In this document: in pieces, positions 47,478 to 57,212 of the stretch
Layout: every line of letters starts with the position of its first letter
How positions within the stretch are numbered: the first letter of the stretch is position 1
NCBI GenBank assembly: GCA_026119855.1
Contig: JAOWBW010000112.1
Coordinates: forward strand, 1,116,001 to 1,180,000
DNA length: 64,000 nucleotides
Origin: Campanula takesimana
Taxonomy: Eukaryota; Streptophyta; Magnoliopsida; Asterales; Campanulaceae
Direction of reading: 5' to 3'
Program-made: the position numbers and the translations under genes
The notes under the pieces: model-generated
What the model was told of the DNA's origin: nothing
Databases searched by the model: none
Seen by the model: the letters and a program-made list of their open reading frames with translations, nothing else

Positions 47478-49552
47478 AGTCGCGACCCCGACCCCGCGGG
47501 CCAAGGGCACGCGAACTGGACGTCGACTTAACACATAAATACCAAAACACTGAAGATAAAAATTCCATTTTATACCAAAAGATGATAGAACAAGTTTTGT
47601 GAATTCAAGCTTGACAACAACAAAATATAACTTAGCATAAGCTCCACAAGCTTATACCCCAAAATACAAAATACACAATTCTTAATGACGTCAATGTTTG
47701 GTGACACTATCCCAAAGGTTATACATTTAAATAATGCAAACAGAAACAACCTTCCCAAAAGCTACTGCCACACTCGACGTCCTCCTCGTGATCAGCGAGT
47801 ACTAATCCTTTCCTCCTGGGGGGGTTAAGGAAAAACAAAGATAAAAGAAAGGGGGTGAGATAAATCTCAATAAGTTACTAATGCAACCACATGACATGTT
47901 ATGATGCAATAAGCAATAATAAATCACATATAGCACATAGCAATAGCAGTTAACAGATAGCACTGGAAATAAACAAATAACAAAGGATATTAGCCAAGGT
48001 TTCCCAACTGATAGAACCAAATAAAGGATCGCTGCGCAGCTTCAACAATCAACCAATCAACATCTTCATTGTAGCATCAAAGCTGAAGAGAAAACCCCGG
48101 TACCGGAACCATAACAAAGTAACATGTCACAAAGGACAGGGGAAATGACACAAAGTCATACCCAAAAGTTAGCTAGACTACTTCCGAAGGAAACTAGCTC
48201 ATCTCAACCAAGGCCAATCTGGATAAGGAAACAAGGACCAATGGACGACGCTATACTGGACTTGGCTTGTGCCATTATAGCATTATCCATTGCCTGACTC
48301 GAACACAAGTAACCAGCTGGACTTTCAAATAAATGCTAAGTAATAAATACCAGCTTAAGTAAACAACTCATGATTCCAAAGTAGGGAACCATTCCAAATA
48401 AATCACCACAAAGGTAAACCAATCCAAACAACACATCAAAGATGTCTAACATTCCCAAAACGGTACTTAATCAAATTTCATAACATATTTATTCACAAAG
48501 GAACCAATTCCAATTAATAAAGTGTTCCACGCTGTTAACTTAGGTTAATTAGAATAATAAAACCTAAACTAGGAAGCCACTTAGTCTTAAACAAGCAAAA
48601 GGCAGATTTTCCAGAACAGGGAGCGGGCGGGCGTGCGGTAGGGGTCGGGCGGGCGCTCATTTGACCAGAGGGTTGGCCGAAGGAAAAAGCCCAGGTGGGC
48701 GGGCGCCTGGCTCAACCTGGGCGGGCGCCTGGTCTGGTTCTGGGTCGGGAATCAGCAGCTGGGTTCTTCAATTTTCTTACCCATTTCACAAAGTTCTCAA
48801 TCAACCACAACCAAACTTTCCACCAAGCATGATCATGGACCAAAACAACTTATAAACTAGAAAATGACCTAAATAACATCATTTATCAACCCAAACCAAG
48901 ATTAACTCCCATCAAACAATAATGAACCCTTTATTAAAATGTCACAAAATGGTTGATCAATCAAACACTTCAAAACCCAACCAAGAATCAATGTATATCA
49001 TCTAAATCATCATATGAACATAGAATGAGCATTTTAACATAAAAATGGGGGAAAGTAAACTTACTTGAATTTATGAAAGATGACGGAATTCGAATATTTT
49101 TGGCTCTACACGATCCTATCGACGATCTAAACACATTTCATAAAATGAGCACTTAGAAATAGAGGGAGGAAGATGACTAAAATGGAGAAAGAATGAGAGG
49201 AAGAACTTACCCCTTTTTTTCACAACAATGGAAAGAGAGAGATTGAGTGTGTGTGTGCTGGGAAATGAGGGAGAGGGTGAGGGAGAAGAGGGAAGTAGGG
49301 AGGGAGTAGGAGAATGATTATTTAAAAAGTTACACTAAGACCCCCTCCTCATCTACCTAGTACAAATAAACCCAATTAACCTTTCTACCAATTTAATCCC
49401 CTACTTCACACTTAACACGATATCAACCAAATAATGCTAGACACAAATTAATATTATGAGATATAAAACGCGCACATAAATAAATAACCAAATAAATAAA
49501 TAAATAATTAATATTTATTAATAAAATAGAGGCGGGTTTTCGGGTCGTGACA
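47478..49552 (-). mobile_element. Solo LTR 2 (family A, inverted), 2.1 kb, in Copia gag
   Basis: Reverse-oriented relative of solo LTR 1: left TCGCGACCCCGACCCCG, right CGGGTCGTGACA. Flanked by CACAA (47473-47477, 49553-49557). Shares GTGGAACACTTTA and GGAATTGGTTCCTTTGTGAA with solo LTR 1. In the position of the GGGCGACCGCCC array it carries four GGGCGGGCG(C) units instead (48625, 48647, 48697, 48719). Confidence 0.88.
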
Positions 49553-49557
49553 CACAA

Positions 49558-49805
49558 CCTTCCCTTTCCCCTTGCCATGGCCTTTTCCTTTGGAGCTTTG
49601 ACCATGCTCCACAACGTTTGCCTTAGCAACACCGGAGACAAACTTTTTCTCGGCATTTCTATTGCCTTCTTCAATACTCAATCGCAGAATGATCCCCTCA
49701 ACATCCATTTCCTTTCGCTTATGCTTAAGGTAGTTCTTGAAATCATTCCAAGAAGGAGGCAATTTTTCAATGATAGTAGCCACTTGAAAACTTTCACTTA
49801 TGACC
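49558..49805 (-). pseudogene. Copia gag middle fragment
   Basis: Reads SFQVATIIEKLPPSWNDFKN and YLKHKRKEMD, typical Copia gag (UBN2-type), then a Lys/Gly-rich segment. Lies between solo LTRs 2 and 3. Confidence 0.88.
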
Positions 49806-51151
49806 TGATGGATCGAATTTATCATATGTTATCTCTACATTTTAGTTCTCATTTTATTGACTTTTTGATGTAATTTAGAATAGTTTAATGTAATTTTGGT
49901 TTAATTGTGTTTGAGGAACTTTGTGAGATTATGTGTGTTTTGAGACATTTTTTAGTGTAATGTGATGTATTACAAAGTCTTAGAGATTTAAAGGATTGAA
50001 GACCAAGAATTGATCGAGTCAAAGTCAAAGGTCAACAGTGGTCAACCTATTCAAGAAGATAAAGAAAGTCAGAAAAGCATACCAGGCGCCCGCTCGCAAA
50101 ACACCAGGCGCCCGCTCATTGGGAATTCTGAAGAACCAAAGTTTCTGGGCAAATGAGCGCCCGCCTGGGTACTACCAGGCGCCCGCTCGCTCTCTCCGTA
50201 CAGATTTTCGGGTTTCCTTTGCCAGACGGGTTTTAACCCAATTTTCCCTATTTTTGGCCCTAGTTTTATCTCTGTATAAATAGTAGACTGCAGTACTTTA
50301 TGTGAGGATGCTTGGTTTTAGGTTTTTATTCAAGTTTCAAGGTGTAAACAAGATTTTGGGATTTATTCATCATCAAGCGTTTATCCAGGTTTATGGTTTT
50401 TAATCTTATACTTGTGATTCTTGCTATGTCTATGAGTAGCTAAGTTTCTTATTCATGGATTGGGAATAACACTATTGAAACTCTATGCTAAATTGGGTTT
50501 AATTAAATATCTTTCTTGTTCTTGTTCTTTGAAATTGATCTTCATTCATTTAGAGATTTCAACTTTATAGATAGATATTGTTGATCTTTAAATCATTAGG
50601 GTTTAAATTATTTCACTAGTGTGGATAGTTTTTACATTGACTTAGATTTCATTGAATAGATTTAATTGAGAACCTAGGGGAAATCAAAAGGATCTAAAAT
50701 CAATTGTTCCTAAGAACTTAATAAATTATTTGTGTGTGTTGTTGACTTAGCGGAATTCATCACATAAAGATAATAATAGGGTTGCAATCCGGTGACCAGA
50801 CCGTTCCAATTCTTAACTAAGTGAACGATTTCTTGAACAAGTTTGATAGTCTTTATTTAAAAATAGCATAGAGTGGAAATAGTTGTGAATCCCAATCCGT
50901 GAATCTTTGTCATCTTGAATATAATCCTTGCTTGCTTTGTGATCTTTAATTTTAGTTTATTTTTATTGTTTAGTAGTTAAAGTAGGTTAATAAAAAATCA
51001 AATCAAACCTCATTTTGGTTACTCTTTGCACTAATTAAATTTACTTTTTTGTCCAACAAGTCTCTGTGGGATCGACCCTCGCTTTCTCGCGTTACTACTA
51101 CGGTAACTAGTGCGCTTGCTAGGTATTTATTACTTGGAATTTTATCCATCA
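49806..51151 (+). mobile_element. Solo LTR 3 (family B), 1.35 kb, in Copia gag
   Basis: Starts TGATGGAT and ends ATCCATCA, flanked by TGACC (49801-49805, 51152-51156). TATA box TATAAATAG at 50275 sets the + orientation. Near its 3' end is TGGGATCGACCCTCGC and GTGCGCTTGC. Sequence is unlike solo LTRs 1-2, yet it carries four AGGCGCCCGCTC-type units (about 50083, 50105, 50155 and 50176). Confidence 0.88.
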
Positions 51152-51722
51152 TGACCATACCCTCGACTTGAATTTCGTGCAAAATAGTTTGAAACTCATC
51201 AAGCTGAGACTTCACACTCTTGGTGTCCACCATCTTAAAATCAAGAAAACGGGCAACAATAAATTTCTTTATTCCCGCATCCTCAATTTTATACTTGTGG
51301 TCCAAAGACCCCCACAATTCCTTAGCAGATTTCTTGTCATTGAATACATTATACAAAGAATCTGAAAGCGAATTCAGGACATTGTTTTTGAACAAATAGT
51401 CCCCGTGTTTCCATGCTTCAACCGCAGCCAAAGTGGTAACATCAGTTTCATTCTCACTAACCTTTGGCATATCCTCTTTCAGATACTTAGCCAAATTCAA
51501 GGTAGTAAGATAGAAAAGCATCTTTTGTTGCCAACGCTTGAAATCATTGCCAACAAACTTCTCGGGTCTTTCAGCATGAGAGGTCGTTATGTGAACTGTT
51601 GTGGGATTAGTCAAATTAGCCGAGCCACTTCCACTCCCAGTTTGGGTTCCAGTTTCGGGTCCTTTTCCAGTCTGGGTTTCCTTTACAGCAGTGTTTCCAG
51701 CAATGATGGTATCAGTCGTCAT
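51152..51722 (-). pseudogene. Copia gag N-terminal fragment
   Basis: Begins ATG at 51722 (MTTDTIIAGNTAV); contains FKRWQQKMLFYLTTLNLAKY and LWGSLDHKYK, features of plant Copia gag. The frame runs to the solo LTR 3 insertion point. Confidence 0.9.
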
Positions 51723-51812
51723 CTGAAACACAACAACTAGTTAATGCCTTGAGTATAACCAGTTCGTATGAATCTGTAATCAGTTCCCTCTGCTGGCAAT
51801 AAGTCTTAAGAT

Positions 51813-52798
51813 TGTTAGCAGTTTACAATAGGAAAACCTATTACAGAATAATAATTGAACAATAAACTGGAAATACAGAAAATTAAAATCAGATTGTGGT
51901 TTGCACAACCCAGTTAGTCACTGTCTCCTTAAAACTTATTCGTCCCCTCACCACGTGTGCTTGAGTCGGAACGCTAGTCTCCCAGGATAGAATGTGCGGA
52001 CCGGGGGCACTTTGCACCTAAGTTTCCCGGCGAACTGAATTGAGCTTGGACAAAATCACCTCTTTTAACAATGCAAGGAGGCCAAGGAAATTGCAGGACA
52101 ATATGCAACAAAAGAAAGATGGAGGAAGATTGTTTTTCAGTGTGTTCTAACCAGTTTGTGAACACTCCTTTATATAGCTGCACAAAGCCAAGAATCCGTA
52201 ACTGAAATCTGCCATTAAACTCGAAATTAAAACACTGTTTTAATTTAAAATTTTCATTTTTTATTTGCTGTCCTTAATCTTCGAAATTAAGACTGCAATT
52301 AACTCATTGATCCTTGGCAGTTACAGTGTTTGAAATCAAAAACAGCTCATTCTTTTTTGATTCACAAATCAAAAAATATAACAAAAGGTGGGTTGGTCCG
52401 ACTAGGCCATTTCGGTGCTACATTCGTGTCCGCAGGATGCGCCCATGCACGAGTACGCACCTCGCAAGCCAAATTTGGGATTTGATTTGCACCCCCTTGC
52501 GCGCGAGAGAGAGCCTCTATGCTACTTAGTCTTGAACACTACTCTAGTGTCCAAGTCTTTATACTAGCAAAAGGTTCATTTCCCTTCCAATGTGGGATAA
52601 CCACATTTTCACTTTCCAACTCACTTACTTTGAGCATTCATATCTCATTCATCCAATAACCATTTTGGACAAATTAATACTTGATTTTATTCTTCTCATG
52701 GAGTAGAACACAAACCCATAATCAATTTTGTCGTTGGACAAAATTACCCTTATGGAAATTCTGCATGATTTCCTTCAAAACCACACTATTTTCCAACA
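51813..52798 (-). repeat. Copia 5' LTR
   Basis: Partner of 40351-41336. Followed on the + side by ATAAT, matching the 5 bp before 40351. The high similarity to its partner suggests a fairly recent insertion. Confidence 0.93.
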
Positions 52799-52980
52799 AT
52801 AATAGGACTTGTACATGCAAAATTATTGCAATTTAACATACTTTCGTTTATCGTTAAGGAATAACTTTTAAAATTTCACTCACACTCTCTAAATTTTTAC
52901 AAATTTAGAGCGTTATGGTTCGATCCCTCTCCCCGCCTCCTTATGGCGTGGACGTTAGTATATATATATATATATATATA

Positions 52981-53330
52981 GACTTTACAAGATTACTCTC
53001 ACAAACAGGTCAAGCTATGGACGATGACCTTTGTGACAAATATTTTGTTAAATTACCCGGAGATTTAGGACAAAACATCCATGAATCCTGGAAACAACAA
53101 TTTAGTGATAAAAAGAATTTAGGAATTGGTCCTAGAATTACGTATACATTTACTATATTAGAAGATAAATGCAAAGAGAGTGCTTACGCCTTTTGCAAAA
53201 CAGCTATATATACACCACAGGCTTACGGTCATTATAATAAACCAACAAGAAAATTCATAAGAAAAAGTACTACATATAAAAAAGAATATAAACCTTACAC
53301 AGGTAATAAGTATGTTAAAAGACCACAGAC
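52981..53330 (+). pseudogene. Endogenous pararetrovirus (caulimovirid) coat-protein-like fragment
   Basis: An open stretch of about 115 codons that resembles the conserved core of caulimovirid coat proteins: KYFVKLPGDLG, IGPRITYTF, then a Cys-containing helix and a Lys/Tyr-rich basic stretch. The zinc knuckle expected after it is absent. Both edges are (TA)n microsatellite (52959-52980 and 53331-53386). Only a piece; no polymerase, movement protein or other viral gene is nearby. Assignment is by recalled resemblance and needs a profile search; a retrotransposon gag remnant is the alternative. Confidence 0.55.
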
Positions 53331-53350
53331 TATATATATATATATGTATG

Positions 53351-53400
<50 letters not shown>

Positions 53401-53528
53401 AATACAATCTTTTGTTTAGTGGGTTCAAAACTCACTGAACTATAGTTTGTTTTGTTTTGTTTTTTCTAATCATCAATTCATTGTTTTGTTCATTTTAGTC
53501 AATGACTAATGTTTTATGTCATTCTTTA

Positions 53529-53803
53529 ATCTATTATCCGTCCATTTTGTCGCTAAGTTTGCTTAATAAGAACATATAACGTCATAAACTGAATGAATTG
53601 GCACTAAACATAGTAGAAATTTGAACTTTTACCAAAAAATAATATCAATTTTATCATGCCAAAGAAATTCTAAATACTGTTATTAATAAATAATTTATCA
53701 TTTTCTTTAATTTTATAAAGATAATTACATTAATTTGGTCAAAGTTCATTTGTTTTGATCATAAAAAATTAAACGCGACTATCATTTGGGATGGAAGGAG
53801 TAT
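53529..53803. mobile_element. Degenerate Stowaway-like MITE
   Basis: Right end GGGATGGAAGGAGTA is clear; left end TTATCCGTCCATTTTGTCGC is a weak match to its complement. Confidence 0.45.
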
Positions 53804-53875
53804 TAACCCCTTCCCGACAACCCAATCGGAGAGAAAAAAAAAATCATCTCTCTACTTCGGTTTTCAAACTGCTCC

Positions 53876-54058
53876 AACGCTCCAGCGTATGAAAACGAGA
53901 CAATGTTTCTAAAACGTTTGGTACACAATGTAAAAACGTTTTTGTACAACGTGAACCTAACACGTTAGGTTTTGTTTTTCACATTGGGGTAGTAAATGTT
54001 TTACATTGTGTACCAAAAACGTTTTACAAACGTTGTCTCGTTTTCACTCCGCTGGACA
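53876..54058. repeat. Fold-back element, about 180 bp
   Basis: Arms of about 70 nt pair: GAAAACGAGACAATGTTT near 53891 with the complement near 54030, and GGTACACAATGTAAAA with TTTTACATTGTGTACC. Centre contains AACGTGAACCTAACACGTT. Looks like a small MITE that could form a hairpin RNA; no coding content. Confidence 0.7.
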
Positions 54059-54294
54059 AGTTCCAAACCCCTCTACTTCTTCCCACTTGAAAGTTTACCA
54101 ACATTGATATTCTTGTAACCTAAAGTTGAGTCCCAAGATTCCAAGAACATGCTTCGATGCCAAATGCACATAATTTTACACAAAATAAATAAATGCAAGA
54201 AAAAAGAACTCCAAGGAACGAAATGAAAGTCTCGGGAAAGACATGCATTCATTATTTACATTCATAATTCTTGCTTTAAATCAAACAAATGAAT

Positions 54295-54563
54295 TACTCC
54301 CTCCGGTCCAAAATAACTGTCACTTTTGGACCAAAATTTTGGTCCAAAATAATTGTCACTTTTGAGCTAAATGTCTTTTTTAGCCTTGCATTGAAACTTG
54401 TTTTCTTTTATTAATTGTCTTAGTGTGAGACATTAATGGAAGAAAGTTGCACACTTAATAAGGGTAAAGTTGAAACTTTTTTCATCAAACCATGATAATA
54501 ATTGCATTTCTTAAAAGTTGTGCAAATACAAAAAGAGACAGTTATTTTGGACTGGAGGGAGTA
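54295..54563. mobile_element. Stowaway-like MITE near the SPP1 3' end
   Basis: Left TACTCCCTCCGGTCCAAAAT and right ATTTTGGACTGGAGGGAGTA. Same subfamily as the mirrored pair at 26990 and 28209. Ends about 150 bp beyond the SPP1 stop codon. Confidence 0.85.
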
Positions 54564-54711
54564 TATGGGAAGAGACTACATATTGACTGTCTCTATAAAT
54601 CAATGAGAGGTATTACCTCTCGGGTCAAAAAGCGGGCGTAAGCCAAAAGAGAAGAAAAAAAAATAAAAATCTATACTATATAATACAAAAATCGCGAAAT
54701 CATCATCATCA

Positions 54712-55258
54712 TCACAAGCCGAGGTAAGTGAATGTAGAAGGAACAAGATCAACGACTGACCAAGCTAAACCCGCATACTGAAGTAGCCTTATACCGGTGT
54801 CAACATCAAAAGAGTCTTGATTGTAGAAAAAAATTAATTTTTGAAGATAACCTGATTGTTTTGCTTCATCGGATTTTTTACCAGTTGTCGAACCAGCTGA
54901 TAATGCGGGGATGTAATTGGTTGATCTTATTGAAATTCCCAATGCGTTTGCTATTATAGGAAGAATCCATTTTGCAAGAGCTTTGCTGCAGAATTTTACG
55001 AGTAGTATTGTGGGGATACCGACTAGCATTCTGCCTATGAAGGATGGAAATGTGAGTTGAGGGGTGAATATCCGTGCCACGTTTTCGTGATGGAATTGAT
55101 GGTATGTTTGCTGGACACCAGTTACCTGGATTGAAATGAACAAATAAGTGAAATAATAGATTTAATGTGAATCCTCACATGAAGAAAATTACTCCATATT
55201 AGAAGAACAATAAACTTAAACATGAGTGGAGATTACAAGGAAAAGGTAAAGGTGAAAG

Positions 55259-55298
<40 letters not shown>

Positions 55299-57167
55299 GT
55301 ATGTATAACCTAGTACATGGCATCTTATTGAGCATGACACTGATGGTATGTTTGTGGGTCTAAGGCTTTGTTGTTATATTGCAGAAATATTTAAGACCAA
55401 AATATTTCCCATAAATGGCATCTTAATGAGCATGACATAAGTACTGCAAAATACTGTCTCCTTCCAACCAAGGCCCAAATCACGTTTATCCACCCAAAGT
55501 ATCCACCAAATCCCCGTTTTCTCCCCCGTTTGAAAAGTGAGTCTGTTAGTTAGTTTAATTATGAAATTTGTCCCACTTTGACCCCTGACATCGACTTGCA
55601 CTTGACCAGGGTGTAAAGTGGGATGATTTGGAAAGTCCAAGGGCAAAGGGGGAAGATTTGAAAATTAAAATACCAATGAGACCCACTTTTCAAATTGTGG
55701 TGCAAAGCGAGATTTGGCGGATACTTTGAGTGGCTAATGTATTTGGCCTCCAAACAATGAGTCACACTTATCCTTCATATTCATCCCAGAAAAAGAGTAA
55801 TAGTGGCGAGAATTTTAAAGCAATTTCAAGGCCGCACTACTACTAGCAAGCAAAGCTAGAATCTTAGATACTTTGACTTGTCAAATGCAAAAAATTTCTT
55901 AGGGACCAACGGAATAATTCAGATTAGTCATGTGAGGCCAAGTACAATAGACTATTCTGAGGTCCCCTAGTCCCCTGCACTAATCTCTACCGTTCACTGA
56001 AAAAATATTATGAGAAAAGCATCATCACCACAATTTCTACCAACTAGGTGTCATTGGTTCTTGTTTCTAGCCAACAAAGTAAAATAACATAAAAGAAAAA
56101 GTTGAGCAAGAGCACTTTTGCACCAATTTAATCAATACTCCCTCTGTCACGGAATAATGTCACTTTTCTTTTTTGTACCTTTTACGAAAGAACTTTGAGC
56201 AATAAATTTAAAGTGATTTGATTATCCTAATAAAATATCAGAACTTGCTATTAATACCCCATTAAATACTATTAATGACAATTTTTTACATTCACTAGGA
56301 TAATTAAATTAACATAAAATTATTGCTTAAAGTTCCTTCGTACTAACGTACAAAAAAGGGCCACATTTATTCAGCGACAGAGGGAGTATATAAGCAAAGT
56401 ACACAACTCTGAGCAGTTAAAGCAATTATCAACAGGGAAGAGATAGTTGGACACTTACAATTCCCAAGGCCACACCAACAAAGGCTGTGTGAAACTCAAA
56501 ACTTGGAGTAGGATACTCCGGTGTCGGGTACGCAAAGATCAACAAGAAGCTAAGTCCAATCCAAAATGTAGTAACTGCAAAAATGTGTACTATTAGAACG
56601 AAGAATCCCACATCCAAATTTATAGAACTATTATTGAAAATCAAAGCTAATTGTGCCATTTCAGTTTCAAAGGGTTTCCATATAACATTTGATTCCTAAT
56701 CCCTATAAGATCTTTTCATATTTATTGATTGGACTCTAGTTTAATGGACTTGGAATAAGAGGTAACCAAAAATATATACATATAAATCCTCTTTTAAATC
56801 AGAAGAAATCCTCCATCAGATCTTTTCACATTTCTAAGTTTGGGTTCTATGTTGATAAACTTGGAAAAAGAAGTAAACAAAAGTACAAAGATAAAAATAA
56901 TCTTTTAAATCAGTAAAAATAACCGTACCATTTTGACCCGAAACTACAAAACTGTCGATGAATTCATGAACTGATAGCCAAAACGCGAGAATCACCAATC
57001 CAAAACCAAGACCGGCTATAATGTCAACCACGCTATGCATGCCAAGATAAACTCTTCCTGGTAAAAGAAACAAACCTCATTTGGAATTTGTTTCAAGTAT
57101 TATAAACAACACTGAGAAAGAGGGAGAGAGGGAGGGATATGTGTGTGTATGTGTGTGTCTGTGTATG

Positions 57168-57212
<45 letters not shown>

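Larger units (their letters stand above)
40351..52798 (-). mobile_element. Ty1/Copia LTR retrotransposon, full-length but defective, with four nested insertions
   Basis: Two 986-bp LTRs (40351-41336, 51813-52798), 5-bp target duplication ATAAT on both sides. Order on the minus strand: 5' LTR, gag, zinc knuckle, protease, integrase, reverse transcriptase, RNase H, polypurine tract, 3' LTR, which is the Copia order. Removing insertions (hAT 41540-41889; solo LTRs 41976-44007, 47478-49552, 49806-51151) leaves about 6.6 kb. Several stops and frameshifts in pol make it inactive. The sequence after the 5' LTR does not show the usual initiator-Met primer site. Confidence 0.95.
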
